A stretch of DNA of 31,435 nucleotides, taken from assembly GCA_032249175.1 (NCBI GenBank), contig JAVVGK010000006.1, positions 1 to 31,435 on the forward strand, given 5' to 3'. The notes beneath the pieces were generated by a model. The model worked only from the letters and a program-made list of their open reading frames with translations, was not told the origin of the DNA and ran no database searches. Each line of letters starts with the position of its first letter. Position 1 is the stretch's first letter. The position numbers were made by a program, and so were the translations under genes. Below are positions 15,376 through 23,826 of the stretch, one piece after another. This DNA comes from DSFT01 sp032249175 (lineage in GTDB: Bacteria > Hydrothermota > Hydrothermia > LBFQ01 > DSFT01).

Positions 15376-16578
15376 ATGGCAGTTATCCCAGAGGAAAGAA
15401 AAGCTTTAAAGGAATTAAAAATTGAAATTGAAAAAAATAAAGTCCTAGAAAATGAAGATAAAGCTGCTCTTGAATTTCAAAAGTTTGTAGAAATTCCTGG
15501 ATTTAGAAGGGGTAAAGCTCCAATTTCTTTAATAAAGCAAAAATATAGCACTGCTATAAAAGAAGAAGCTTTAAAGAGTGCTATAAAGGAAAAAATTGAA
15601 GATTTAAAAAAAGAATATGAAATTATTTCTGATGTTGAAGTTAAAGATATTTCTGAAAGTGATAATGTTTATGAGGTTTTAATAGAGTTTGAAGTTATTC
15701 CAAATATAGAAATACCTGATTTAACGAATATAGAAGTTGAGAAAAAAATTTATAAGGTTTCAGATATTGATGTTGCCCAATATATAGAAGAATTAAGGAA
15801 AAAGTTCGCACAAGAAGAAAAGGTTGAAGAAGATAGAGAAATTCAAGAGGATGATATTATATTAGCTCAAATGGAAGATTATGATAAGGATGGAAATTTA
15901 TTATCAAGAGAAGAGGTTTATATTGAATATAAGAAAGATGAGCTTGATGAAAGGCTATATAATGCACTTATGAATAAAAAAGTTGGCGATAGTGTTGAAA
16001 TAAAGTTTGATGATGGAACAAAACAAGTTTTTAGAATAATGGAAATAAGAATTAGAAAACTTCCAGAATTAAATGATGAATTTGCTCAAATGAATGGCTA
16101 TTTAGATTTAGAAGAAATGAAGCAAAAAATTAGAGAACAACTTGAAAATGAAGCAAAAATAAGAAGCGAATTTGAATATGAAAATCAAATTATTGATAAA
16201 ATATATGAAATTTATCCATTTGAAGCTCCAAGGAAACTCGTTATAAATGCTTATCAAGACTTAATAAAAAATATAGAATTACCAAAGTTTGAAAGTGAAG
16301 ATGAAAAAAAGGCATTTCAAGAGCAAGTTTTAAATTTTGCTTATAAATCAGTTATAAGGGATTTAATTTTAAGAAAAATTGTAAAAGAAAGGAATATAGA
16401 GGTAAATGATGATGAAATTTTAGAATTTTTGAAATTTAGAGGAGAAGAAAATCCACAGGAATATCTAAATAAAAGCAAAGCAAGAGGGCAATATGAAAAT
16501 TTAAAAGAATCAGCAAAAATCAAAAAAGCTCTTGATTATTTAAAAAGTGTTGTAAAAACAAAAGTTATTGTTGAATGA
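15376..16578 (+). CDS. tig: Trigger factor, ribosome-associated chaperone
   Basis: Trigger factor binds near the ribosomal exit tunnel and helps new proteins fold. The 400-residue product has the ribosome-binding N-domain with the signature GFRRGKAP (residues 42-49) in VEIPGFRRGKAPISLIKQKY. An FKBP-like middle domain follows (about 150-230, ending KVGDSVEIKF), and then a helical C-terminal domain rich in Glu and Lys. ATG 15376 is chosen because an in-frame TTG at 15328 would add 16 residues from repeat E, and the start-proximal element ends just before 15376. It overlaps dacB by 4 bp (ATGA). clpP and clpX, common neighbours, are absent. Confidence 0.93.
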   Translation: MAVIPEERKALKELKIEIEKNKVLENEDKAALEFQKFVEIPGFRRGKAPISLIKQKYSTAIKEEALKSAIKEKIEDLKKEYEIISDVEVKDISESDNVYEVLIEFEVIPNIEIPDLTNIEVEKKIYKVSDIDVAQYIEELRKKFAQEEKVEEDREIQEDDIILAQMEDYDKDGNLLSREEVYIEYKKDELDERLYNALMNKKVGDSVEIKFDDGTKQVFRIMEIRIRKLPELNDEFAQMNGYLDLEEMKQKIREQLENEAKIRSEFEYENQIIDKIYEIYPFEAPRKLVINAYQDLIKNIELPKFESEDEKKAFQEQVLNFAYKSVIRDLILRKIVKERNIEVNDDEILEFLKFRGEENPQEYLNKSKARGQYENLKESAKIKKALDYLKSVVKTKVIVE

Positions 16579-17837
16579 TTTTCCTTTTATCCTTGAATTT
16601 AGATTCTCTAATAAAAGAAATTGAAAATGAAGGGACAACAATTTCATTCATATTTTACGATTTAAAGAACGATAGTATTATTGCTCATTACTTTCCAAAT
16701 AGAAGACTTCCACCTGCATCAATTCAAAAAGTTATTACGACATTTACAGCTTTAAAAGTTTTTAAAAAAAATTTTTCATTTAAAACCTATTTTTTTAAAT
16801 ATAAGGATGAGCTTTATATATTTCCTAATGGAGACCCGCTCTTAAAAGATAGTGATTTAAATGTTATTTCAAAGAAAATTTACGAATTAGGTTATAGAAA
16901 ATTTTCAAAGCTTTATTATGATGATAGTTACTTTACAAAAAGTAAATATCCAAAAGGATGGTTTTGGGATGAATTGGATGAATCTTATGCACCACCAATA
17001 AGACCTCTCGTCTTAAATGAAGGCATTTTTACATTAACTTACAAATCTGCTCCAAAACATAATTTCAATAATCTTTATGTTAAAATTGTAAAATCAAACA
17101 TATCAAAATATGAAATTATTAATGATACAATTATGGTTTATGGGGATTTTAATAGAATTTCAAGTTTAACATTCCCTCAAAATGAGCCAGAACAATTTTT
17201 CTTATGGTCATTTAAGAATGCACTTTATAGAAATGGAATAATTGTTGATAGTGTTGCTGGGTTTAAACAGCTTCCAGATGACGCAATTTTAATTTATACT
17301 TATGAATCCAAACCATTGGATAGTATATTAAAATATATGAATTTGGAAAGCTCAAATTTAATAGCGGAAATGATTTTAAGAAGTATTGGAGCTTGGATTT
17401 ACTCAAAAGGTGATTGGGAAAATTCAATAAAAGCTTTAAAGAATATATTATATCTTGAAGGTGTTGATACGAATTTTATAATGTTTGATGGTAGTGGTCT
17501 TTCAAGATATAACTTAATTTCTCCAATGACATTTATTCAAATTTACAAAAGTGCTTATAAAGATAAAGAATTTTTTAGAAATTTTCTAAATGTTCTTGTT
17601 GAGCCAGGTGAAGGGACATTAAAGAATAGATTAAAAGAGCTTAAAGGAAGATTAAAAGCAAAAACAGGCACATTAAGGAATACAGTTTCTTTAACAGGTA
17701 TTATTGATGAAAGAATAGCTTTTTGTATAATTATTTATGGATTTAATAATAATGCTCAAAAATATAGAAATATAATTGACAGCCTTGTTTTAATGCTCGG
17801 GGCGGGACTTGAACCCGCAAGCCCAATCGGGCAGTAG
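16575..17837 (+). CDS. dacB: D-alanyl-D-alanine carboxypeptidase/endopeptidase, PBP4 (DacB) family
   Basis: This is a penicillin-binding protein of the S13 family that trims peptidoglycan peptides in the periplasm. The active-site motifs are Ser49-x-x-Lys52 (PASIQK), Ser259-x-Asn261 (ESSNLIAE) and Lys363-Thr-Gly365 (AKTGTL). The N-terminus MIFLLSLNL is far shorter than a normal signal peptide. An in-frame TGA lies directly before the ATG, so the start cannot be further upstream. The last 15 residues (LMLGAGLEPASPIGQ) are encoded by the antisense strand of tRNA-Leu, so the native stop has probably been lost or never existed. It overlaps tig by 4 bp. Confidence 0.92.
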   Translation: MIFLLSLNLDSLIKEIENEGTTISFIFYDLKNDSIIAHYFPNRRLPPASIQKVITTFTALKVFKKNFSFKTYFFKYKDELYIFPNGDPLLKDSDLNVISKKIYELGYRKFSKLYYDDSYFTKSKYPKGWFWDELDESYAPPIRPLVLNEGIFTLTYKSAPKHNFNNLYVKIVKSNISKYEIINDTIMVYGDFNRISSLTFPQNEPEQFFLWSFKNALYRNGIIVDSVAGFKQLPDDAILIYTYESKPLDSILKYMNLESSNLIAEMILRSIGAWIYSKGDWENSIKALKNILYLEGVDTNFIMFDGSGLSRYNLISPMTFIQIYKSAYKDKEFFRNFLNVLVEPGEGTLKNRLKELKGRLKAKTGTLRNTVSLTGIIDERIAFCIIIYGFNNNAQKYRNIIDSLVLMLGAGLEPASPIGQ

Positions 17838-17877
17838 GTTCTGAGCCTACCGCGTTTGCCAATTTCGCCACCCGAGC
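17794..17877 (-). tRNA. tRNA-Leu (anticodon CAG)
   Basis: This is an 84-nt class II tRNA on the minus strand. The acceptor GCTCGGG pairs with CCCGAGC, and the discriminator is A. The anticodon stem GTAGG/CCTAC holds loop CTCAGAA (CAG). A long variable arm and the T arm GCGGGTTCAAGTCCCGC are present; CCA is not encoded. Its 3' 44 bases lie antisense to the end of dacB. Its 5' base is the first base of a 22-bp palindrome shared with the gltX start. Confidence 0.95.
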
Positions 17878-17898
17878 AACTTTAAAATTTTAAAGTTG
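17877..17898. promoter_or_regulatory. 22-bp perfect palindrome between tRNA-Leu and gltX, probable bidirectional promoter
   Basis: A perfect palindrome centred on TTTAAAATTTTAAA, with arms beginning CAAC and ending GTTG. Read on the plus strand, its last three bases are the TTG start of gltX. Read on the minus strand, its last base is the first base of tRNA-Leu. A symmetric -10 region for two leaderless transcripts would explain this. Confidence 0.55.
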
Positions 17899-19296
17899 GT
17901 AAGAGTTCGCTTTGCTCCATCTCCGACAGGATATCTTCATGTAGGAGGTGCTAGAACCGCTATTTATAATTTCCTTTTTGCTAAGCATAATAATGGAAAA
18001 TTTTTATTAAGAATTGAAGATACTGATAGAGAAAGAAGTTCAGAAAAATTTGTAATTGACATTATTGAGGGGCTTAAATGGCTTGGAATTATTTCTGATG
18101 AAGAGATTGTTTATCAATCAAAACGATTAGAGATTTATAAAGAATATGCACTTAGGTTATTAAAAGAAAATAAGGCTTATATGGATAAATATAATTCAGA
18201 GGAATGGGAAGAATTAAAGAAAAAATATATTCCTGAAAAAATTTCTCCAAAGGAAAAGAAACATTTAGAAAGGAATTTAATTTTAGAGCCACCAAATGGA
18301 TATAAACATGTAAAAGATAGAGAAAATGGTGCTATTAGGCTTTTTGTAGAAGATGGCATCTTAATAGAATTTGAAGATTTAATAAGAGGTAAAATTTCTA
18401 TGGAAAGTGATTATATAAATGACATTGTAATTTTAAGAAGTGATGGAACACCTACTTACAATTTCGCAGTTGTGATAGACGACCATTTTATGAATATTAG
18501 CCACATCATAAGGGGTGATGATCATATTTCAAATACGCCAAAGCAAATTTTAATATATAATGCTTTTAATTGGCAAATTCCTAATTTCGCTCATTTACCT
18601 ATGATATTAGGACCTGATAAGAAAAAACTATCAAAACGACATGGTGCTTTAAGTGTTTTGGAATATAAAAATATGGGTATTTTAAGCTCTGCTTTATTTA
18701 ACTTTTTAGCATTACTTGGTTGGTCTCCTAAGGATAATAGGGAAATTATTTCAAAAGAAGAAATGATTAGAATTTTTAGAATTGAGGATGTTCATCCATC
18801 ACCAGCAGTTTTTGATATAAATAAGCTTTATTGGATGAATTCAGAATATATAAAAAATGAAAGTGATGAGAATTTAGTAAGGCTTTTAAAGGAGTTTATA
18901 AGTTATCCTGATGAAAAATTAAAAATATGTGTTCGTTTATTGAAAACAAGAGTGAAAACATTAAGGGATTTTATTGAATTTGGAGATTACTTTTTAACAG
19001 AAGATTATAAAATTGATGAAAATGCCCATAAAAGTCTTATAAATGAGCAGACAAAACATTATTTAAAATTGCTTTATGAAAGATATAAAGAATTAAATAA
19101 TTGGAAGAAAGAGGATTTAGAAAATGTTTTAAGAAATTTGGCAAATGAGCTAAATATAAAACCTGCTCAAATTATACATCCATTAAGAATCGTATTAACA
19201 GGTAAAACCATAGGACCAAGTTTATTTGAATTGATTGAAGCACTTGGAAAAGAAGTTGTTTTAAGGAGGATGGAAAGGGTATGGATATATTTTTGA
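17896..19296 (+). CDS. gltX: Glutamyl-tRNA synthetase
   Basis: GltX charges tRNA-Glu in the cytoplasm. The 466-residue class I enzyme begins VRVRFAPSPTGYLHVGGART, with the HIGH-type motif as HVGG (15-18). The catalytic core has RIEDTDRERSS, HIIRGDDHISNTPKQ and the KMSKS-type motif KLSKR (244-248) in DKKKLSKRHGA. The C-terminal anticodon-binding part has HPLRIVLTGKTIGPSLFELIEALGKEVVLRR. The start is TTG 17896 with no Shine-Dalgarno sequence. The end (MERVWIYF) overlaps the HNH gene by 16 bp, and its final residues may have been changed when the restriction genes arrived. Confidence 0.95.
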   Translation: MVRVRFAPSPTGYLHVGGARTAIYNFLFAKHNNGKFLLRIEDTDRERSSEKFVIDIIEGLKWLGIISDEEIVYQSKRLEIYKEYALRLLKENKAYMDKYNSEEWEELKKKYIPEKISPKEKKHLERNLILEPPNGYKHVKDRENGAIRLFVEDGILIEFEDLIRGKISMESDYINDIVILRSDGTPTYNFAVVIDDHFMNISHIIRGDDHISNTPKQILIYNAFNWQIPNFAHLPMILGPDKKKLSKRHGALSVLEYKNMGILSSALFNFLALLGWSPKDNREIISKEEMIRIFRIEDVHPSPAVFDINKLYWMNSEYIKNESDENLVRLLKEFISYPDEKLKICVRLLKTRVKTLRDFIEFGDYFLTEDYKIDENAHKSLINEQTKHYLKLLYERYKELNNWKKEDLENVLRNLANELNIKPAQIIHPLRIVLTGKTIGPSLFELIEALGKEVVLRRMERVWIYF

Positions 19297-20024
19297 GTGA
19301 CAAAGAGATTGAAAAAACTTATAAAATGATAGAGGAACATTATAGAAAGTATCTTGAAAAATACGGGGTACATTTACCTTCTTTGAAGAGAGGAAATAAA
19401 TATACCAAAGATGCTTTGGTCCTCGTATATTTAGCGTATAATTATCCTAACAATAGACCAATTACAAAAAAAGAGCTTACAAAGTTTATTAGAAGTTTTT
19501 ATAGCGATATAACGGATGTCCAACAAGCCAGACACTTCGGAAGACAAAAAGGTTGGTATATAGTTTCAAGCGCTCGAGGTAATCACACTGAAATCATAGA
19601 TTTGATAAGAAAGAAAGGTTTTAAAGTACCGGAAGATGATTTTTATTATCTTGTAAGTTTGGAAGAACCATATCCGGGATATAAAAAAAGAATAGGAATG
19701 GATACAGAAGATTTTGAAAAGTTAAAAAAACTATATGGTTATAGATGTGCTACTTGTGGCTCTGAAGAGAACAAGCCTAACCTCAAAAACCCCCAAAGAA
19801 TCACAAAACTTCAAAAAGCTCATATAAATCCTCGTAAGCCAGAAGAAGGTTTTATACCTCAATGCGAAGAATGTAATAGAGCTTACAGAGATTGGTTTGT
19901 TTTTGATAAGGAAGGGAAGATAAGAACCATAGCTAATCCTGAAGTTGTACTAAGAGCTGATGAAGAGGTCCAAAGAGAAATTTACGAACTTTTGAAGAAA
20001 AAATTTGCGAAGAAAAATGAATAA
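19281..20024 (+). CDS. HNH endonuclease, probable type II restriction enzyme
   Basis: This 247-residue protein has an N-terminal region without a recognised domain (about 1-145) and a C-terminal zinc-stabilised HNH nuclease. Zinc cysteines are Cys156/Cys159 (RCATCGS) and Cys195/Cys198 (PQCEECN). The catalytic region is KAHINP (His181) with Asn199 following. The methyltransferase overlaps it by 8 bp, so the pair probably forms a restriction-modification system. Recognition sequence and subtype cannot be told. The start ATG 19281 has AAGGAGG 11 bases upstream, inside gltX. G+C is somewhat above the neighbours (35 % in 19801-19860), which fits transfer. Confidence 0.78.
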   Translation: MDIFLSDKEIEKTYKMIEEHYRKYLEKYGVHLPSLKRGNKYTKDALVLVYLAYNYPNNRPITKKELTKFIRSFYSDITDVQQARHFGRQKGWYIVSSARGNHTEIIDLIRKKGFKVPEDDFYYLVSLEEPYPGYKKRIGMDTEDFEKLKKLYGYRCATCGSEENKPNLKNPQRITKLQKAHINPRKPEEGFIPQCEECNRAYRDWFVFDKEGKIRTIANPEVVLRADEEVQREIYELLKKKFAKKNE

Positions 20025-20934
20025 TTTCATAAATCAAATTATTTTAGGAGATGCGTCAAAGGTTTTAGAAGAATTAGAAGAAAATACAATTGATTTAGTT
20101 TTAACAGATCCGCCTTACTTTTTAGATAAATTAGATGAAAATTGGAAACATGAAAATGTGAAAAAAGGAAAGCTTTCAAGTGGCATAGTGAAGAATTTGC
20201 CTGTTGGTATGAAATTTTCTCCACAACAAAGTTATAAAGCATATAATTGGTTTCTTGATATAAGCGGAAAAATAATAAGGGTTTTAAAGCCAGGAGGATG
20301 GTTTTTGAGTTTCTCTTATCCAAGAATATTTCACAGATTTGCCTGTGCTGTAGAAGATGCTGGTTTTCATCTTAGGGATATATTTATATGGATTTACACT
20401 CAAAATCAACCAAAGGCATTTAGCTTAAATCACTTTTTAAAAGAACAGGATGAAGAAATGAAAGAACTTCTTAGAATATATAAAGTTCCAAAAGTAAAAT
20501 CTTGTTTTGAACTTATTGTTGTTGCTCAAAAGCCCCCTGAGGGAACTTTGCTTGAAAATTTCAAAAAATACAAAGTAGGTTTATTCAACACATCACTTAT
20601 TCAAGGGGAAAACAAATTCCCTTCTAATATAATAACTACAGAAAAAATAAACCCAATTTTTGATAAGTATTTTCTTATTGATAAGCCTGGCAAAAAGGAG
20701 AAAGGCTACTATAATGACCATCCTTCTGTAAAACCTATAAAATTGTGTAAGTTTCTTATAGAACTTACAACATTAGAAAATGCTATCGTTTTGGACCCTT
20801 TTATGGGTAGTGGAACTACAATTATAGCAAGTATTTTATCAAAAAGAAACTATATAGGAGTAGAGATAAGTGAACATTACTTTAACATAGCAAAAAGAAG
20901 AATAGAAGAAATGAAAAATAAACTACTCTTTTAA
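20017..20934 (+). CDS. DNA methyltransferase (beta class, N6-adenine or N4-cytosine)
   Basis: This is a 305-residue SAM-dependent DNA methylase. Catalytic motif IV TDPPYF (about residues 30-35) precedes the target-recognition region. Then come HPSVKPIKLCKFLI and the SAM-binding motif I DPFMGSGTT near residue 260, followed by IGVEISEHYFNIAKRR. The order IV then I is that of the beta class; DPPY is more often N6-adenine. It should protect host DNA from the adjacent HNH enzyme. ATG 20017 is chosen; TTG 20005 would add four residues. Its 3' end abuts a tatC fragment on the other strand. Confidence 0.9.
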   Translation: MNNFINQIILGDASKVLEELEENTIDLVLTDPPYFLDKLDENWKHENVKKGKLSSGIVKNLPVGMKFSPQQSYKAYNWFLDISGKIIRVLKPGGWFLSFSYPRIFHRFACAVEDAGFHLRDIFIWIYTQNQPKAFSLNHFLKEQDEEMKELLRIYKVPKVKSCFELIVVAQKPPEGTLLENFKKYKVGLFNTSLIQGENKFPSNIITTEKINPIFDKYFLIDKPGKKEKGYYNDHPSVKPIKLCKFLIELTTLENAIVLDPFMGSGTTIIASILSKRNYIGVEISEHYFNIAKRRIEEMKNKLLF

Positions 20935-20935
20935 A

Positions 20936-21016
20936 ATTTCTTTTCTTTATAAAAATTCTTGATGCTATTATTCCAATTTCAAAAATAATGGTAAGTGGAA
21001 TTGCTAAAAGTAACAT
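20936..21016 (-). pseudogene. Fragment of a second tatC (3' end)
   Basis: Read on the minus strand, this stretch encodes MLLLAIPLTIIFEIGIIASR followed by IFIKKRNF. The intact TatC ends LLLAIPLVIIFEIGIIASRI followed by VYREKKF. The DNA is also closely similar, for example TTTTTGAAATTGGAATAATA in both. Upstream of the ATG the similarity becomes weak and out of frame, and the native stop is lost. It lies between the convergent methyltransferase and ileS genes, so it looks like the remnant of a duplicated or displaced tatC. Nothing else is visible in 20935-21049. Confidence 0.8.
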
Positions 21017-21049
21017 ATTGTGCTACAAAAACTTTACAAGTTAATAAGC

Positions 21050-23785
21050 TTACCTTAAAGCAACTTTACATTTATCACATATACTATCAGTTAAATTTTC
21101 AAACCAAATCCAACACCTTTCACATTTTTTACCAAGTGCATGTGAAACACCAATTAACAAATTATCAAATTCCATTAAAATTTCACCACCCTTTTCAAAC
21201 TTCAATTGTGAAACACCTAAAATCTCTTTTAACTCAGATTCATAATTCTTATAAAAACTATCATTTGTACTTATAAACAAAAGTGCATCTAAATTTGAGC
21301 CTATTAAGTCATTTTGCCTTGCTTTTTCAAGGGCAACAAAAGCTTTTTCTCTTAAATCTAATAATTTTTTAAAGTCGTTTTCTAAATTTTCATCTATCCA
21401 ATTTTCTTCAATTCTCGGAAAGCTTTCAAGAAAAACACTTTCATAATTTTTAAAAGGTAAATACTGATAGGCTTCTTCACAAGTATGAGAAAGAATTGGT
21501 GAGAAAACTATTAAAAGTCCTTTTAAAATCGTATAAATTACACTTTGAGCAGATCTTCTTTCAATTGAATTTGGTTTATAGGTATATAATCTGTCTTTTA
21601 AAATATCAAGATAAAAAGCAGAAAGTTCATTATTTATAAAATCGTAGTAAGTCCTAAAAACTTTATGTGTTTCAAAATTCTCGTAGTAATTTTCAATTTC
21701 TTTTATAATTCTTGAATATCTATTTAGCATATATTTATCAACTTTTAATAGTTTTTCATAATTGACAAAGTTTTCTCTTGAAAAGTCATAAAGATTTGAA
21801 AGCATAAATCTATAAGTATTTCTAATTTTTCTATAAGCATCAACAATTCTACTTAGTATTTCATTTCCAAGTCTAATATCTTCACTCCAATCAGAAGAAT
21901 TTACCCAAAGTCTTAGAACATCAGCTCCATATTTGTCAATAACTTCAAGTGGAGAAATTACATTTCCAAGAGATTTATGCATAGCTCTACCGTACTGATC
22001 TAATGTCCAGCCATGTGTGATAACAATTTTATATGGTGGCTTATTTTTAATTGCCATAGATAAAATTAAAGAAGCATTAAACCAACCTCTATGCTGGTCA
22101 GAACCTTCAAGGTACATATCGGATGGGAAATTTAAATATGGATAATTCTCTAAAACAATTAATCCTGTTGCTCCTGAATCAAACCAAACATCAAGAATAT
22201 CATATTCTTTTTCAAATTTATTATAAGAGCAATAAGGACATTTAAAATCTTTTGGAAGAAATGTTTCAAGTGGTTTCGTTAGCCAAACATCTGAACTTTC
22301 TTCTTTTACAAACTTAGCAACATTTCTTATTATTGAGCTATCAAGAATTGAATGATTACAATTTAAACATTTAATTGAAGGGATAAAAACACCCCATACT
22401 CTTTGTCTTGATATTACCCAATCAGGTCTTTCCTTTACAGAATTATAGATTCTATTTATACTTTCTAATGGATACCATTTAACATTTTTTATGCTTTCTA
22501 ATGCTCTTGCTTTTAAATTATTATGAGATAAATTTAAAAACCACTGACTTGTTGCTCTAAAAATTAAAGGATTTTTACATCTCCAACAAAATGGATAGCT
22601 ATGGGAAATTTTTTCAAGCTTATAAAATAAATTTCTTTCTTTAAGTCTTTCAATCGCTTTATTTCCACCTTCATAATAAATTAAACCTTTTACATTTAAA
22701 GGATATTTTGTTTGATTATCCGCTTCGTCAGTCCATTTACCAAAATCATCAATTGGAGAGAAAACTTCTAAATTATAAATTTTTGACAATTCATAATCTT
22801 CTTTTCCATGACCAGGTGCTATGTGAACAATACCTGTTCCTTCATCAACACTTACAAATTCTCCAAAAACAGCGGGGGATATTAAATCTTCAAATAACGG
22901 ATGAATAAATTGTTTTGATTGGAAATAATCTCCCTTAACTTCTCTTATAATTTCATATTCTCCATCAATTACATTTAAACAATTTTTAGCAAGTGCAATT
23001 TTCATATTTTTGTGATTTATAATCACATAATCTATGTCCTTTGAAAAAGCGAATGCTCTATTTGAAATTAGCGTCCATGGTGTCGTTGTCCAAACTAAAA
23101 TATACAAATCACTATCCTTTTCTTTCGCTAAAAAGAATAAAGAAGGGTCTTCCTTTTCTTTATATTCAATTTCTGCAAGGCTTAAAGCAGTTCTACAATA
23201 ACAACACCAATGAATAGGCATTCTCTGACGATAAATATAACCTTCATCTACTAATTTAGCAAGAATTTCAAGCTCAATTGCTTCATATAAATTATCCATA
23301 GTAATATAAGGATTTTCCCAATCTCCTAAAACTCCCAATCTTTTAAATTCTTCTCTTTGAATATTAAGCCATTCCCTTGCAAAAGCTCTACATTTCTTTC
23401 TAATTTCTAATTTGACATTTATATCCTTGAATTTTTCAGGGTCATTTATTAGCTTTGAAACCTCTTCATCCTTCTTAATAATTTCATTTTCAATTGGCTG
23501 ACCATGAGTATCCCATCCAGGAACATAAGGAACACTATAACCTTTAAGTGCTTTATATTTATTAAAAACATCTTTTAAAATTTTATTTTCTGCATGTCCT
23601 AAATGAATATGACCATTAGCATAAGGTGGTCCATCATGTAAGATAAATTTTTGAGAATTTCTTTCATAAGAAATTTTTCTAAATAGTTTAATATTCTCCC
23701 AAAATTTTTGAATTTCTGGCTCTTTCTTTGGCAAATTTGCTTTCATCGGAAAATCGGTTTTTGGCAAATTTAAGGTTTCTTTCAT
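21050..23785 (-). CDS. ileS: Isoleucyl-tRNA synthetase
   Basis: IleS charges tRNA-Ile and edits mis-activated valine. The 911-residue class I enzyme has the HIGH-type motif HLGH (61-64) in ANGHIHLGHAENK. The editing domain has TTTPWTL (233-239) and GTGIVHIAPGHG. GSDQHRGWFNASL and the KMSKS region AMHKSLGN (601-608) follow; the first Lys of KMSKS is replaced by Ala and the first Ser by His. Anticodon-binding helices and a C-terminal zinc finger (Cys888, 891, 903, 906) complete it. The ATG follows the start-proximal element. It runs divergent from nuoE and convergent with the methyltransferase. Confidence 0.96.
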   Translation of the reverse strand: MKETLNLPKTDFPMKANLPKKEPEIQKFWENIKLFRKISYERNSQKFILHDGPPYANGHIHLGHAENKILKDVFNKYKALKGYSVPYVPGWDTHGQPIENEIIKKDEEVSKLINDPEKFKDINVKLEIRKKCRAFAREWLNIQREEFKRLGVLGDWENPYITMDNLYEAIELEILAKLVDEGYIYRQRMPIHWCCYCRTALSLAEIEYKEKEDPSLFFLAKEKDSDLYILVWTTTPWTLISNRAFAFSKDIDYVIINHKNMKIALAKNCLNVIDGEYEIIREVKGDYFQSKQFIHPLFEDLISPAVFGEFVSVDEGTGIVHIAPGHGKEDYELSKIYNLEVFSPIDDFGKWTDEADNQTKYPLNVKGLIYYEGGNKAIERLKERNLFYKLEKISHSYPFCWRCKNPLIFRATSQWFLNLSHNNLKARALESIKNVKWYPLESINRIYNSVKERPDWVISRQRVWGVFIPSIKCLNCNHSILDSSIIRNVAKFVKEESSDVWLTKPLETFLPKDFKCPYCSYNKFEKEYDILDVWFDSGATGLIVLENYPYLNFPSDMYLEGSDQHRGWFNASLILSMAIKNKPPYKIVITHGWTLDQYGRAMHKSLGNVISPLEVIDKYGADVLRLWVNSSDWSEDIRLGNEILSRIVDAYRKIRNTYRFMLSNLYDFSRENFVNYEKLLKVDKYMLNRYSRIIKEIENYYENFETHKVFRTYYDFINNELSAFYLDILKDRLYTYKPNSIERRSAQSVIYTILKGLLIVFSPILSHTCEEAYQYLPFKNYESVFLESFPRIEENWIDENLENDFKKLLDLREKAFVALEKARQNDLIGSNLDALLFISTNDSFYKNYESELKEILGVSQLKFEKGGEILMEFDNLLIGVSHALGKKCERCWIWFENLTDSICDKCKVALR

Positions 23786-23789
23786 AGGC

Positions 23790-23826
23790 TTAAAATTTTA
23801 AAGTGGAATAGTCATAACTTGTCCAA
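23790..23826 (-). promoter_or_regulatory. Putative leaderless promoter of ileS
   Basis: On the minus strand TTGGAC (23826-23821) is followed by 20 bp and TAAAAT in CTTTAAAATTTTAAG. The ileS ATG is at 23785, four bases after the element. The TTGGAC is the end of repeat copy F. Confidence 0.5.

Noticed and set aside
20995..21276. 93-residue plus-strand ORF
   Set aside because: It is the shadow of the ileS 3' end and the tatC fragment, with no family features.
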